A stretch of 64,000 bases of DNA, taken from the NCBI GenBank assembly GCA_016794525.1, contig JAEUJY010000165.1:1-64000 (forward strand), in the 5' to 3' direction. Position numbers and translations under genes: made by a program. Below, in pieces: positions 19,267 through 29,653 of this stretch; position 1 is the first letter of the stretch; every line of letters begins with the position of its first letter. This DNA is from Myxococcales bacterium. Lineage in GTDB: Bacteria; Myxococcota_A; Polyangia; Haliangiales; Haliangiaceae. Under the pieces are notes generated by a model. It did not search any database and had not been told where the DNA came from. It was given only the letters and a program-made list of their open reading frames with translations.

Positions 19267-22089
19267 ATGGCGGGTGACAAGAAGCTGCCGGTGGTCAAGG
19301 ACCCGCCGGCGCCGGCCAAGGCCGGCAAGAAGGCCGGCACCGCCGGCTGGGGCGCCTTCACCGACGGCGGGACCGCGCCGCGCTACCTGATCGCGGCGCG
19401 CGTCGTGATGGTCATCGCGCTGGCCGCGACGATCCCGACGATCCTCGGGGTCAGCCACGGCAGCCGCATCCTGTGGACGATGTGCATCGCCGCGCTGCCG
19501 CTGTTCTGGGTGGTCGCCGGCTACCACGTGTGGCGGCGGATCTGCCCGCTGGCGGTGGTCGGCCAGGTCGGGCGCCTGCTCGGCCGCCCCGGCACGCGCA
19601 AGGTCGAGGGCTGGCTGACGACGAACTACCTGTACCTGCAGCTCGGGCTGATGCTGGTCGGGATGTCGTTCCGGCTGGTGGCCACCAACGGCAGCCCGCT
19701 GTGGCTCGCCGGGTTCCTGGCGGTGGTCGTGGTGGTGGCGGCGATGGTCAGCCTGATCTGGTCGGGCAAGACCTGGTGCAACCTGATCTGCCCGGTCGGC
19801 CTCGTCGAGAAGATCTACACCGAGCCGGCGCCGCGCGCGGCCGGCGGCGTCGAGCCGACCTCGCAGTGCTCGCCGTGCGTGGCGTGCAAGAAGCACTGCC
19901 CGGACATCGACCTCGAGCAGGGCTACTGGAAGGAGATGCCGGAGACCGAGGTGCGCGGCCGGCGGCTCGCGTACTACGCGTGGCCTGGCATCGTCACCGC
20001 GTTCTACGTCTACTACTACCTGGTCGCCGAGACCTGGGACTACTACTTCACCGGGGCGTGGGCCTACGAGACCGACCAGGCCTCGCGCTGGCTCGACCCC
20101 GGCTTCTACTTCGCCCAGGGCGTGCCGCGCGTGGTGGCGGCGCCGCTGACGTTGATCGCCGGCGGCGCGCTGTCGTTCGCGGTGTTCGCGCTGGCCGAGC
20201 GCGTCGGCCACCGGCTGGCCCGCCGGCGGCTCGCGGCCGACGCCAGCGCCGAGGCCAAGGCCGAGGCCACCCGCGACGTGCGCCACCAGCTGCTCACCGT
20301 CGCCGGGTTCGTGGCGATCAACTGCTTCTACTTCTTCGCCGGCCAGCCGTCGCTGCGGCGGCTGCCGAGCTGGGTGGTCCACGGCTGGGGCGTCGTCGTC
20401 GTGTTCGCGACCGCGGCGATCTTCTTCCGCCGGTGGAAGCGCCGCGAGAGCGAGCACGTCCAGGAGCGGTTCGCCCAGAAGATCCTGCGCAAGTGGGAGT
20501 GGGGCGACGCCCCGCCGTCGGACGACCTCAAGGACATCTACCTGCTGCACAACGAGCGCACCAAGCAGCGCGAGGCGCGGCTGCGCGCCTACAAGGAGAC
20601 CGTGCGCGAGCTGGTGGCCGACGGCCTGGTCACCAAGGGCGAGCTGGTGATCCTCGACAGCCTGCGCGCGCAGCTCGGCGTCTCCGACAAGGACCACGCC
20701 AAGATCCTGGCCGAGCTGTCGGCCGAGGAGCGCCAGCTGTTCGACCCCGCCTACCAGGGCTCGGTCGAGCAGCGGCTCAAGAGCCAGCAGTACAAGAAGG
20801 CGCTCGAGCGGCTGGTGATCGAGGCCGCGGGCGGCGGCGTCGCCCCGAGCGAGGCGTCGCTGGCGTCGCTGGCCGCCGATCACGGCGTCGGCGCCGACGA
20901 CGCGGCCGCCGAGCTGGCCCACCTGCTGGGCCCCGACGGGCCGATCACCGCGCTGATCACCGCCGAGGTGCGCGCGATCGAGCGGCTGGCCGCGGCGGCC
21001 CGCGCCGCCCACGCCCAGGACGCGGTCGGCAGCGAGTCGGCGACGCTGCGCTTCGTCGCGCACACCGCCCGCTGGCGCGGCAGCGCGCGCGCGGTGCGGG
21101 CGCTCGGCCTGCTGGCGGCGATGGCCCGCCGCGACGAGATCGGCGCGGCCCGCGCCGCGATCGAGGCCAAGCCGGCGACCGCGCCGGCCGCGGTCCACGC
21201 GCTGCGCGGCACCGCCCCCGACGCGCTGGTGCTGCCGCTGCACGCCGCGCTCGAGGCGCTGTGGCACGGCGGGCCCGAGCCGCTGGCGCCGGCGCCGCTG
21301 CTGGCGATCGTCGACGACCCGTCCCGCTACCTGCGGGCGGCGGTGGTGATCGTGCTGTCGCGCTTCGACGACGAGGGCGCCCGCGCGGCGCTGGTGGCGG
21401 CGATGGACGACGGCGACGCGATGGTGCGCCAGGCCGCGGTGCGCGCGCTCGGCGCCCGGGCCCGACTGACCCGCGAGCTCTTGCAGAAGGCGCTGGCCGA
21501 CGTCGACCCCAAGGTCAAGCAGGCCGCGGTGCGGGCGGTGGCCGGCGGCTCGTCGGGCGAGTACCCGGCGGCCGACGCCTCGGCGCTGGCCCAGACCGTC
21601 AAGGGCATCGGCAACGCCGGCGTCTACGCCACGCTCGACGCCAACGCCCGCGTCGAGACGCTCACCGAGATCGAGCGGCTGATGCTGCTGCGCCAGGTGC
21701 CGATGTTCGGCGAGCTGGCGCCCGACGATCTCGACGACATCGCCGCGGTGGTGGTCGAGCAGCACCTCCAGCCGGGCGGCGACGTGTGCAAGGAGGGCGA
21801 CGCCGGCGACGCGGTGTACCTGCTGGTCAAGGGCAAGGTCCGCGTCTTCACCGGCGGCGGCGACCGCCCCGAGCGGACGCTGTCCGAGCTCGGCCCCGGC
21901 GCGTGCATCGGCGAGATGGCGGTGTTCGACGCCGCGCCGCGCTCGGCGACGGTGCGCGCCCTCGAGCGCACCCGCCTGCTGGTGGTGCCCGGCCGCGAGT
22001 TCAAGGACCTGCTGGCCGAGCGGCCGGCGATCGGCGGCGCGATCATCACCGAGCTGGTGCGGCGCATGCGCGGCATGATGGCCGGCTGA
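19267..22089 (+). CDS. Membrane [4Fe-4S] protein fused to HEAT-like and cyclic-nucleotide-binding domains
   Basis: A 940-residue fusion. Residues about 35-380 form a polytopic membrane module like NapH/CcoG/NosR, with CPLAVVG (Cys93), WCNLICPVG (Cys171, Cys175) and a ferredoxin motif with Cys201, 204, 207 and 211 followed by Pro. A helical cytosolic region (about 395-560) follows. Residues about 590-780 are Ala-rich helical repeats of HEAT type. Residues about 803-930 are a Crp-like cyclic-nucleotide-binding domain whose phosphate-binding cassette has [16 protein letters not shown], with the key Glu and Arg present. Electron flow gated by a nucleotide signal is the obvious hypothesis. Confidence 0.88.
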   Translation: MAGDKKLPVVKDPPAPAKAGKKAGTAGWGAFTDGGTAPRYLIAARVVMVIALAATIPTILGVSHGSRILWTMCIAALPLFWVVAGYHVWRRICPLAVVGQVGRLLGRPGTRKVEGWLTTNYLYLQLGLMLVGMSFRLVATNGSPLWLAGFLAVVVVVAAMVSLIWSGKTWCNLICPVGLVEKIYTEPAPRAAGGVEPTSQCSPCVACKKHCPDIDLEQGYWKEMPETEVRGRRLAYYAWPGIVTAFYVYYYLVAETWDYYFTGAWAYETDQASRWLDPGFYFAQGVPRVVAAPLTLIAGGALSFAVFALAERVGHRLARRRLAADASAEAKAEATRDVRHQLLTVAGFVAINCFYFFAGQPSLRRLPSWVVHGWGVVVVFATAAIFFRRWKRRESEHVQERFAQKILRKWEWGDAPPSDDLKDIYLLHNERTKQREARLRAYKETVRELVADGLVTKGELVILDSLRAQLGVSDKDHAKILAELSAEERQLFDPAYQGSVEQRLKSQQYKKALERLVIEAAGGGVAPSEASLASLAADHGVGADDAAAELAHLLGPDGPITALITAEVRAIERLAAAARAAHAQDAVGSESATLRFVAHTARWRGSARAVRALGLLAAMARRDEIGAARAAIEAKPATAPAAVHALRGTAPDALVLPLHAALEALWHGGPEPLAPAPLLAIVDDPSRYLRAAVVIVLSRFDDEGARAALVAAMDDGDAMVRQAAVRALGARARLTRELLQKALADVDPKVKQAAVRAVAGGSSGEYPAADASALAQTVKGIGNAGVYATLDANARVETLTEIERLMLLRQVPMFGELAPDDLDDIAAVVVEQHLQPGGDVCKEGDAGDAVYLLVKGKVRVFTGGGDRPERTLSELGPGACIGEMAVFDAAPRSATVRALERTRLLVVPGREFKDLLAERPAIGGAIITELVRRMRGMMAG

Positions 22090-22121
22090 GTTCCACGAGG
22101 AGCGTCGCGGCACCTCCTCCC

Positions 22122-22154
22122 GCGGGATCGACGCCGCGCCTCCCTCGATCCCGC
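22122..22154 (+). terminator. Hairpin after the iron-sulfur fusion gene
   Basis: GCGGGATCGA (22122-22131) pairs perfectly with TCGATCCCGC (22145-22154) across a 13-base loop. It lies 33 bases after the stop and before the pgi gene. There is no T-tract, so the terminator role is tentative. Confidence 0.5.
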
Positions 22155-22217
22155 CCGCGCCACCGGCCGCGAGCGCGGCTGGCGCCGCCGCGGCGTGCGT
22201 GGTCTGCTCGCGCGGCA

Positions 22218-23870
22218 ATGACCAGCCTCACCAGCACCCCGGCATGGCAGGCGCTGTGCGCGCACCACGCGGCCATGGCCGGCGTCACGATGCGCGAGCT
22301 GTTCGCCGCCGACCCCGGCCGCTTCGAGCGCATGTCGCGCGAGGCCTGCGGCCTGTTCGTCGACTTCTCCAAGCACCGCACGACCGACGAGACCTGGCGC
22401 CTGCTGCTGGCGCTGGCCGCCGACGCCGACGTCGCCGGCTGGCGCGACCGCATGTTCGCCGGCGCCCACATCAACGCCACCGAGGACCGCGCCGTGCTGC
22501 ACACCGCGCTGCGCAACCGCTCGGGCCGGCCGGTGGTGGTCGACGGCGTCGACGTGATGCCGCAGGTCACCGCCGTGCTGGCGCAGATGCGCCGGGTCAG
22601 CGATCAGCTGCGCGCCGGCGCCTGGCTCGGCCACACCGGCCAGCCGATCACCGACGTCGTCAACCTCGGCATCGGCGGCTCGGACCTCGGCCCGGTGATG
22701 GTGACCGAGGCGCTCGGCGCCTACGCCCACCCCACCCTGCGCGCGCACTTCGTGTCGAACGTCGACGGCACCCACCTGGCCGAGACGCTGCGCGGCCTCG
22801 ACCCGGCGCGGACGCTGTTCATCGTCGCCAGCAAGACCTTCACCACCCAGGAGACGCTGACCAACGCGCGCAGCGCGCGGGCCTGGCTCTTGGCCGGGCT
22901 CGGCGCCGGCCCCGCGGCGGTGGCCAAGCACTTCGTCGCGCTGTCGACCAACGCCAAGGAGGTGGCGGCGTTCGGCATCGACACCGCCAACATGTTCGAG
23001 TTCTGGGACTGGGTCGGCGGCCGCTACTCGCTGTGGAGCGCGATCGGCCTGTCGATCGCCTGCGTGATCGGCATGGACGCCTTCGAGGAGCTGCTGGCCG
23101 GCGCCCACGAGCTCGACGAGCACTTCCGCACCGCGCCGCTGGCCGACAACCTGCCGGTGATCCTGGCGATGCTCGGCGTCTGGTACGCCAACTTCTTCGG
23201 CGCCGCCAGCCACGCGATCCTCCCCTACGACCAGTACCTGCACCGCTTCGCCGCGTACCTGCAGCAGGGCGACATGGAGTCCAACGGCAAGGGCGTCGAT
23301 CGCGACGGCCGGCCGATCACCGACTACACCACCGGCCCGATCATCTGGGGCGAGCCCGGCACCAACGGCCAGCACGCCTTCTACCAGCTGATCCACCAGG
23401 GCACGCAGCTCATCCCGGCCGACTTCATCGCGCCGATCGAGAGCCACAACCCGCTGGGCCCGCACCACGAGATCCTGCTGGCCAACTTCTTCGCCCAGCC
23501 CGAGGCGCTGATGCGCGGCAAGCTGCCGGAGGAGGCCCGGGCCGAGCTGGTGGCCCAGGGCCTGCCGGCGGCGCGGGTCGACGAGCTGGTGCCGCACAAG
23601 ACCTTCCCCGGCAACCGCCCGACGACGTCGATCCTGGTGCAGCGCCTGACCCCGCGCACGCTGGGCGCGCTGATCGCGCTGTACGAGCACAAGATCTTCG
23701 TCCAGGGCGTGGTGTGGCGGGTCTACAGCTTCGATCAGTGGGGCGTCGAGCTGGGCAAGCAGCTGGCGTCGCGGATCCTGCCCGAGCTGGCCGCGGCGGC
23801 ACCGGTGACCGGCCACGACGCGTCGACCAACGGCCTCATCAACCTGTACAAGGCCCGGCGCCCGCGCTGA
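22218..23870 (+). CDS. pgi: Glucose-6-phosphate isomerase
   Basis: A 550-residue cytosolic isomerase interconverting glucose-6-phosphate and fructose-6-phosphate. Family signatures are [14 protein letters not shown], the sugar-phosphate loop [21 protein letters not shown], the catalytic-region [10 protein letters not shown], and the C-terminal [17 protein letters not shown]. The length fits the large (E. coli-type) form. ATG 22218 gives the expected N-terminus. With transketolase 5 kb away it marks central sugar-phosphate metabolism, but the two are not in one operon. Confidence 0.96.
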   Translation: MTSLTSTPAWQALCAHHAAMAGVTMRELFAADPGRFERMSREACGLFVDFSKHRTTDETWRLLLALAADADVAGWRDRMFAGAHINATEDRAVLHTALRNRSGRPVVVDGVDVMPQVTAVLAQMRRVSDQLRAGAWLGHTGQPITDVVNLGIGGSDLGPVMVTEALGAYAHPTLRAHFVSNVDGTHLAETLRGLDPARTLFIVASKTFTTQETLTNARSARAWLLAGLGAGPAAVAKHFVALSTNAKEVAAFGIDTANMFEFWDWVGGRYSLWSAIGLSIACVIGMDAFEELLAGAHELDEHFRTAPLADNLPVILAMLGVWYANFFGAASHAILPYDQYLHRFAAYLQQGDMESNGKGVDRDGRPITDYTTGPIIWGEPGTNGQHAFYQLIHQGTQLIPADFIAPIESHNPLGPHHEILLANFFAQPEALMRGKLPEEARAELVAQGLPAARVDELVPHKTFPGNRPTTSILVQRLTPRTLGALIALYEHKIFVQGVVWRVYSFDQWGVELGKQLASRILPELAAAAPVTGHDASTNGLINLYKARRPR

Positions 23871-23898
23871 CCGGCGGGGTGGCCCGTGAAAGCGGGCG

Positions 23899-23927
23899 TT
23901 GAATCCGGGGCGCCGGCCGCGTACGCT
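23899..23927 (+). promoter_or_regulatory. Sigma-70-like promoter for the small lipoprotein
   Basis: TTGAAT (23899-23904), a 17-bp spacer and TACGCT (23922-23927) end 8 bases before ATG 23936. The expected transcript would have almost no leader. Confidence 0.6.
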
Positions 23928-23935
23928 CGGACACC

Positions 23936-24235
23936 ATGAACCTTCGTCGCGAAGCTACCAAGACCATCTGGAAGACCGTCGTGTTCGCGGGCGCCATGCT
24001 CGGCTCGGCGGCGTGCAGCAAGTCGAAGCCGGCGGCGACCACGCCCGACCCGGCGGCCAAGGAGGCGGCGCCCGACGCCACCGCCGACGGCACCCAGCCC
24101 AACCCGTGCGGTGACGACGGCGCGGTCAACCCGTGCGGCGACGGCAGCGACGATCCGTGCGCGGATCCGTGCGCCGATCGCGTCCGCGGCGTCAGCGACG
24201 AGGGCGACGTCGGCCGCGGCTTCGTCCTCTCGTGA
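23936..24235 (+). CDS. Small Cys/Asp-rich lipoprotein
   Basis: A 99-residue lipoprotein with a signal segment and lipobox GSAAC near residue 27. After an Ala/Pro/Thr linker, it carries Cys-containing repeats NPCGDDG, NPCGDG, DPCAD and PCAD, then an acidic end. The regular PCxD repeats suggest metal or disulfide chemistry, but no function is known. A well-spaced promoter directly precedes the ATG. Confidence 0.75.
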   Translation: MNLRREATKTIWKTVVFAGAMLGSAACSKSKPAATTPDPAAKEAAPDATADGTQPNPCGDDGAVNPCGDGSDDPCADPCADRVRGVSDEGDVGRGFVLS

Positions 24236-24271
24236 GCCGAGGCCGCCGGGCGCGCCAGGCCCCGGCCCGAT

Positions 24272-24562
24272 TCACGGCGTGAAGGCGGCGGTCATCACCA
24301 CGAAGGCGACCAGCGCCACGGCGCCGGCGACGATGGCGAGGATGGTGGCGGCCCCCGGGTGGCCGCCGTGGGCGAGGACGGCGGCCAGCGCCACCGGCGC
24401 GACGAACACGACGGCGGCGGCGACGCCGCAGCCGATCAGTGTGTTCCGCGTGCTGGTGGTGCGGCCGATCCGGTGATCGTGCCAGGCGATGTCGTAGACC
24501 AGCCGCTTGCTGGCGGCGAGGGCCGCGAGCGCCGCGACGACGATCAGCCACCAGGCGAGCAC
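24272..24562 (-). CDS. Small membrane protein
   Basis: A 96-residue protein with three predicted hydrophobic segments: WWLIVVAALAALAA (residues 4-17), about 42-64 (a Gly-Cys then Val/Ala/Ala stretch) and about 70-93. Between the first two is a polar loop KRLVYDIAWHDHRIGRTTSTRNT. The start is GTG. It lies alone between two plus-strand genes. No family was recognised. Confidence 0.6.
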   Translation of the reverse strand: MLAWWLIVVAALAALAASKRLVYDIAWHDHRIGRTTSTRNTLIGCGVAAAVVFVAPVALAAVLAHGGHPGAATILAIVAGAVALVAFVVMTAAFTP

Positions 24563-24642
24563 GGCGCCAGTGTCGCACGGGCGCCGCGGCGGCGGCGATC
24601 GCGGTGCGATCGGGGCCGGGTTTCGTGCTATGCGGCGGCGCC

Positions 24643-26265
24643 ATGATCGCGTTCGCCAATGTCAGCAAGCAGTACGGCGGGCAGGTGCTGTTCGTCGAGG
24701 CGTCGTTCCAGGTGAACCCGGGCGAGAAGATCGGCCTGGTCGGGGCCAACGGCGCCGGCAAGAGCACCGTGTTCCGGCTGATCGTCGGCGACGAGCTGCC
24801 CGACGACGGCCAGGTCGAGCGCCCCAAGAAGCTGACGCTGGGCTACTTCCGCCAGGACGTCGGCGAGCTCAAGGGCCGGTCGATCCTGGCCGAGACCTGC
24901 GCCGGCGCCGGCGAGGTGGCGACGCTGGCGACCGAGCTGGCCCGCCTGACCGCGCAGCTCGAGGAGGGCGGCGACGACCTCGACCGCGTCGTCGAGCGCT
25001 ACGCCGACGTCGAGGCCCGCTACAGCGAGCTGGGCGGCTACCAGCTCGAGGGCCGGGCCAACGCGATCCTGGCCGGCCTGGGCTTCGCCCCCGACAAGCT
25101 CGGCGACGACGTCGGCACGCTGTCGGGCGGCTGGAAGATGCGCGTCGCGCTGGCCCAGATCCTCCTGGCCCAGCCCGACGTGCTGCTCCTCGACGAGCCG
25201 ACCAACTACCTCGACCTCGAGTCGATCCTGTGGCTCGAGGCGTGGCTCAAGGCGTTCCAGGGCGCGGTCGTGATGACCTGCCACGACCGCGAGATCCTGA
25301 ACCGCATCGTCAGCAAGATCATCGAGATCGACGGCGGCACCGCGCGGACCTACGGCGGCAACTACGAGTTCTACGAGCGGGCCCGGGCCGAGGCCGCGGC
25401 GCGCTACGAGGCCGAGTACGCCCGGCAGCAGGCGATGCTGGCCAAGGAGAGCCGGTTCATCGAGCGGTTCGCCGCCCACGCCGCCAAGGCCGCGCAGGTC
25501 GCGTCGCGGGTCAAGAAGCTCGACAAGATCGAGAAGCTGGCGCCGCCGCGGCGGATCATCGAGAAGAAGTTCGGGTTCCGCGCGCCGAGCCGCTCGGGCG
25601 ACGACGTGATCCGCTGCGAGGGCCTGCGCAAGGCCTACGGCGCCCGCACGATCCACGACGGCCTGTCGCTGACCGTGCGCCGCAAGGAGCGGTGGGCGGT
25701 GATGGGCGAGAACGGCGCCGGCAAGTCGACGCTGCTCAAGATGATGGCGGGCGCGTTACCGCCCGATGCCGGCGCGGTGACGATCGGCGCCGCGGTGGCG
25801 ATGGGCTACTACGCCCAGCACACGATGGACAACCTCGGCGGCGATCGCACGATCCTCGAGGAGCTCGAGGCCCACGCCCCGGCGGCCAACCAGGGCACGC
25901 TGCGCAACCTGGCCGGCGCGTTCGGCTTCCACGACGACGACGTGCTCAAGCCGGTGCGGGTGCTGTCGGGCGGCGAGAAGGCCCGGCTGGCGCTGGCCAA
26001 GCTCTTGTACGACGCGCCCAACCTGATGATCCTCGACGAGCCGACCAACCACCTCGACATCGTCACCAAGCGGGCGTTGATCAACGCGCTGGCCGAGTAC
26101 GAGGGCACGCTGGTGTTCGTGTCGCACGACCGGCAGTTCCTGCGGGCGCTGGCCACCCGGGTGCTGGAGCTGAGCAGCGGCGGGCCGCGGCTGTACGGCG
26201 GCAGCTACGAGGAGTACGTGGCCTCGACCGGCCGCGAGGCGCCCGGCATGCGCGCGCTGGAGTAG
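24643..26265 (+). CDS. ABC-F family ATPase
   Basis: A 540-residue protein with two ATPase domains and no membrane segment, as in ABC-F translation factors (EttA, Uup, YbiT). Domain 1 has GANGAGKST, signature LSGGW and LLLDEPTNYLDL. A linker rich in Arg/Glu/Ala and Lys (about residues 245-310) corresponds to the P-site tRNA-interaction motif. Domain 2 has GENGAGKST, LSGGEKARLALA and MILDEPTNHLDI. It probably acts on stalled ribosomes; a resistance role cannot be judged. TATGCG lies 8 bases before the ATG. Confidence 0.93.
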   Translation: MIAFANVSKQYGGQVLFVEASFQVNPGEKIGLVGANGAGKSTVFRLIVGDELPDDGQVERPKKLTLGYFRQDVGELKGRSILAETCAGAGEVATLATELARLTAQLEEGGDDLDRVVERYADVEARYSELGGYQLEGRANAILAGLGFAPDKLGDDVGTLSGGWKMRVALAQILLAQPDVLLLDEPTNYLDLESILWLEAWLKAFQGAVVMTCHDREILNRIVSKIIEIDGGTARTYGGNYEFYERARAEAAARYEAEYARQQAMLAKESRFIERFAAHAAKAAQVASRVKKLDKIEKLAPPRRIIEKKFGFRAPSRSGDDVIRCEGLRKAYGARTIHDGLSLTVRRKERWAVMGENGAGKSTLLKMMAGALPPDAGAVTIGAAVAMGYYAQHTMDNLGGDRTILEELEAHAPAANQGTLRNLAGAFGFHDDDVLKPVRVLSGGEKARLALAKLLYDAPNLMILDEPTNHLDIVTKRALINALAEYEGTLVFVSHDRQFLRALATRVLELSSGGPRLYGGSYEEYVASTGREAPGMRALE

Positions 26266-26327
26266 CCGGGGCGGGATCGGCCCGCGGTCGGCGCGACCGC
26301 CGTGGTACCACTCGCTATCGAGGCCTC

Positions 26328-27977
26328 GTGACCACGCGCACCACGCTCGCTGCCGTCGACGCCGGATCCAACGCGATCCGCGTGGTGATCGCCGAGTGGA
26401 CCGCCACCGGCCTCAACCGCATCGAGGCCGAGCGGGTCCCGGTCCGCCTCGGCCACGGCGCGTTCACCCGCGGCGTCCTCGACAACGACACGATCGACGC
26501 CGCGGTGGCGGCGTTCCAGCACTTCCGCGCGGCGTTCGATCGCCACGCCGTCACCCGCTACCGCGCGGTGGCGACCTCGGCGGTGCGCACCGCCGACAAC
26601 CGCGACGTGCTCCTGCACCGGCTGGCCCACGAGGCCGGCATCGAGCTCGACATCATCGACGGCGACGAGGAGGCCCGGCTGATCCGCAAGGCGGTCACCC
26701 ACGCCTTCGCGTCGCGCCCGCCGCCGCGCTGCGTGCTCGACCTGGGCGGCGGCAGCCTCGAGGTCAACCTGTACGATCCGGCCCGCGCCCGCTGGCGCGC
26801 CTGCTCGGCGCCGATCGGCACCGTGCGCCTGCTCGAGACGATGGGCCTCGACGGCGCGATCGCCGAGGACGGCGCCGGCATGGTCCGCCGCTACGTCGCG
26901 ACGCTGTTGCAGTCGGTGATGCCGCCGATCCGCGAGCTGGGCGTGGCCGCGGCCTGCGGCGGCAACGCCGAGGCGCTGGCCCGCATCTTCCCGGGCGACG
27001 GCGAGGGCGGCGCGGCGATGCCCGGCTTCGACCTGGCGGCCCTCGAGCGCGGCCTGCCCGAGCTGCTGGCGCTGACCGTCGACGGCCGGATGGAACGCTA
27101 CGGCGTGCGCCGCGATCGCGCCGAGGTGCTGGGCGTGGCCGCGCTGGTGCTGGCGACGGTCGGCCGGCAGCTCGGCATCACCCGCTTCCTCGCGCCCGGC
27201 GTCGGCATCCGCGAGGCGGTGCTGCTCGAGCTGGCCGAGGCGATCGACGAGGCGCCCGGCCACGGCGACAGCGAGAAGGACAAGGCGGTCGTGACCGCGG
27301 CCCGCGCCTTCGCCAGCCGCGTCGACCACGACACCAGCCACGGCGAGCAGGTGCGGCGCCTGGCCCGCGCGCTGTTCACCCAGCTGCGCGATCTGCACCA
27401 GCTGCCCGAGCACCTCGGCGTCGTGCTCGAGGTCGCGGCGCTGTTGCACGACGTCGGCGAGGTGGTCCACACCCGCGGCCACCACAAGCACAGCGAGTAC
27501 ATGATCCGCTGGGGCCGCATCCCCGGGCTGGCCGACCCCGACCGCGAGCTGGTCGCGACGCTGGCCCGCGGCCACCGCAAGTCGGCCAGCGAGGCCAAGA
27601 AGGTCATCGCCGAGTCGGCGCTGCCCAAGGATCAGCGCGGCGCGGCGCGGCGGCTGCTGGCGCTGTTGCGCCTCGCCGACGGCATCGACTCCGGCCACCG
27701 CCAGCGCTTCGACGGCCTCGTCGCGTCGCGCGCCGGCAACGCGGTGGTGCTCGACCTGGTGACCGCCGCCGAGCGCGGCGGGGCGATCGACCTCGAGGAG
27801 CTCCTGCGCAAGCGCGACCTGTTCGAGGAGGAGTTCGGCTGCACGCTGCAGGTGACGATCGGCCGCCCGGTGCTGCCGGCGGCCGCGGCGCCCGACCGAC
27901 CCGATCCGTCGCGGCCCGAGCCGCCCCGCTCCGACGGCGGCTCCGCGGCGCGCTCGCTGGGGCGGCGGCTGCCGTGA
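26328..27977 (+). CDS. ppx: Ppx/GppA exopolyphosphatase with C-terminal HD domain
   Basis: A 549-residue enzyme that hydrolyses polyphosphate or pppGpp. The ASKHA-fold N-terminal part has AVDAGSNAIRVVIAE, VATSAVRTADNRD, the glycine loop LDLGGGSLEVN and ACGGNAEALA. From about residue 330 a C-terminal HD-type helical domain has DHDTSHGEQVRRLA and LLHDVGEVVHTRGHHKHSEY. The Pro/Ala/Arg tail (about 515-549) is low complexity. The GTG start is preceded by TATCGA 6 bases upstream. The stop overlaps the acetyltransferase start (GTGA). Confidence 0.92.
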   Translation: MTTRTTLAAVDAGSNAIRVVIAEWTATGLNRIEAERVPVRLGHGAFTRGVLDNDTIDAAVAAFQHFRAAFDRHAVTRYRAVATSAVRTADNRDVLLHRLAHEAGIELDIIDGDEEARLIRKAVTHAFASRPPPRCVLDLGGGSLEVNLYDPARARWRACSAPIGTVRLLETMGLDGAIAEDGAGMVRRYVATLLQSVMPPIRELGVAAACGGNAEALARIFPGDGEGGAAMPGFDLAALERGLPELLALTVDGRMERYGVRRDRAEVLGVAALVLATVGRQLGITRFLAPGVGIREAVLLELAEAIDEAPGHGDSEKDKAVVTAARAFASRVDHDTSHGEQVRRLARALFTQLRDLHQLPEHLGVVLEVAALLHDVGEVVHTRGHHKHSEYMIRWGRIPGLADPDRELVATLARGHRKSASEAKKVIAESALPKDQRGAARRLLALLRLADGIDSGHRQRFDGLVASRAGNAVVLDLVTAAERGGAIDLEELLRKRDLFEEEFGCTLQVTIGRPVLPAAAAPDRPDPSRPEPPRSDGGSAARSLGRRLP

Positions 27978-28465
27978 CCACGCCGGTCGTGCGGGTCGCC
28001 ACCGTCGACGACGTCGGCGTGATCCTCGGCTTCATCCGGGCGCTGGCCGACTACGAGCGGCTGGCCGACGCGGTGATCGCCGACGAGGCCGCGCTGGCGG
28101 CGACGCTGTTCGGCCCGCGGCCCGCCGCCGAGGTGCTGCTGGTCGAGGCCGACGGCCGGCCGCGCGGCTTCGCGCTGTTCTTCACCAGCTACTCGACGTT
28201 CCTGGCCAAGCCGGGCCTGTACCTCGAGGACCTGTTCGTCGAGCCCGACGCCCGCGGCCGCGGGCTGGGTCTGGCGCTGATGGCGACCTTGGCCGGCATC
28301 TGCGTGGCGCGCGGCTACGGCCGCTTCGAGTGGTCGGTGCTCGACTGGAACCAGCCGGCGCTCGACTTCTACCGCGCGCTGGGCGCGGCGCCGCAGGACG
28401 AGTGGACCGTGCAGCGGCTGACCGGCCCGGCGCTGGCCGCGCTCGCCGCTCGCGCGCCGGCGTAA
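27974..28465 (+). CDS. GNAT-family N-acetyltransferase
   Basis: A 163-residue acetyltransferase with the GNAT core: VATVDDVGVILGFIRALADYERL (motif C region), LYLEDLFVEPDARGRGLGLALM (acetyl-CoA-binding motif A, with RGRGLG) and WSVLDWNQPALDFYRALGA (motif B). The pattern resembles diamine or small-amine N-acetyltransferases (SpeG/SSAT2-like). The GTG start overlaps the ppx stop by 4 bases, so the two are co-translated. The substrate is not certain. Confidence 0.9.
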   Translation: MTTPVVRVATVDDVGVILGFIRALADYERLADAVIADEAALAATLFGPRPAAEVLLVEADGRPRGFALFFTSYSTFLAKPGLYLEDLFVEPDARGRGLGLALMATLAGICVARGYGRFEWSVLDWNQPALDFYRALGAAPQDEWTVQRLTGPALAALAARAPA

Positions 28466-28495
28466 GGTCGCGTCGGTCGCGCGCGTTGTCCGGGC

Positions 28496-29596
28496 GTGCC
28501 CCGCCCGCCTCGCCTCCTCCTCCCCCGCCTCCTCGTCACCACCGTCGCGCTGTCGGCCTGCGCCGCCGGCGGCGCCATGAAAGCCGCGCAGCCGGTCGCC
28601 GCGACCTCGGCGGCCGGCGCCGCGTCCCCGCCCACCGACGCCGGCGCCACGCCGGTCCTGCCCGAGCAGGTCGTCGTCGAGGGCGCGCTCACCGTCGAGG
28701 TCACCGACGTCGGCGACCTGATCCCGGCGCTGCGCGCCCAGGTCGAGGCGGTCGGCGGCCGGATCGTCTACGAGGAGTCGAGCGGCGCCGCGACGTCGTG
28801 GCGCGCCGAGGTGAAGCTGCGCCTGCCGCCGGATCAGGTCGAGCCGATGGCGGCGTGGCTGGCCGGCCACGGCCGCATCGTCGACAAGCGCGTCACCGGC
28901 ACCGACGTGTCGCGCACGCTGTTCGATCAGGATCTCGCGCTGGCCAACCTCGAGACCACCAGCGCGCGCCTGACCCAGCTCCTGGCACAGGGCGGCCTGG
29001 CGATGGCCGACATCCTGGCCATCGAGCAGGAGCTGACTCGCATCCGCGGCGAGATCGAGCGCATCAAGGGCGAGCACCGCTACCTCGCCGATCGCGTCGC
29101 GCTGGCGACGATCGAGCTCGCGCTCTACCGGGCCGACGGCGCGGTGCGGGTGGCGTCAGCCAAGGCGTACCCCGGGCTGCGGTTCGCGGCGCTGTCGCTG
29201 CTCGATCCCGACGGCCGGCGCCGCACCCGGCTGGGCGGCGGCCTGGTGCTGCACACCGAGCTGCGCACCGCGAGCTTCGAGCTCGACGTCTTCGCCCCGA
29301 CCACCGACGGCGCCGGCGGCCCGTCGCGCCGCGCCGCGATCGCGACGCTGGGCGGCGCCGGCTACTCCGACTTCCTCGGCCGCGGCCGCCGGAAGTTCGG
29401 CAATCCCTACCTCGGGCTGCGCATGGGCTACGCGTACGTCGACAGCTCGCGCTTCGCGATCCAGGGCGAGGCCGGCCTCGAGCTGTGGAAGCACCGCCAC
29501 GCGCTGATCGACGTCAACGTCCGCGCCACCGGGCTGATCGGATCGCGCACCGATCTGGCGCTGGTCAGCGGCGCCAGCGCGGTGATCGCGTTCTAG
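28496..29596 (+). CDS. DUF4349-like lipoprotein with beta-rich C-terminus
   Basis: A 366-residue lipoprotein (lipobox LSAC near residue 22). The region from about 65 to 235 has the DUF4349 pattern: a beta-alpha fold, then DVSRTLFDQDLALANLETT and a coiled coil (LAIEQELTRIRGEIERIKG) ending in a strand (LATIELALY). The last about 125 residues look like membrane beta strands (TASFELDVF, NPYLGLRMGYAYVDSS), so the protein may touch or insert into the outer membrane. The start is GTG 28496, with no ATG in the signal region. It is not known to act in any pathway. Confidence 0.8.
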   Translation: MPRPPRLLLPRLLVTTVALSACAAGGAMKAAQPVAATSAAGAASPPTDAGATPVLPEQVVVEGALTVEVTDVGDLIPALRAQVEAVGGRIVYEESSGAATSWRAEVKLRLPPDQVEPMAAWLAGHGRIVDKRVTGTDVSRTLFDQDLALANLETTSARLTQLLAQGGLAMADILAIEQELTRIRGEIERIKGEHRYLADRVALATIELALYRADGAVRVASAKAYPGLRFAALSLLDPDGRRRTRLGGGLVLHTELRTASFELDVFAPTTDGAGGPSRRAAIATLGGAGYSDFLGRGRRKFGNPYLGLRMGYAYVDSSRFAIQGEAGLELWKHRHALIDVNVRATGLIGSRTDLALVSGASAVIAF

Positions 29597-29637
29597 CCGA
29601 GCGCCAGCGAGGCTACTCGCTGGGTCTACGTGGTACG
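29595..29637 (-). repeat. Dispersed 42-bp repeat, copy 2
   Basis: On the minus strand this matches 13427-13468 with about four mismatches, sharing GCCTCGCTGGCGCTCGGC. It begins inside the stop codon of the DUF4349-like gene and ends before the barrel protein gene. Confidence 0.7.
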
Positions 29638-29653
29638 AGCCGCGAGCCGAGCG

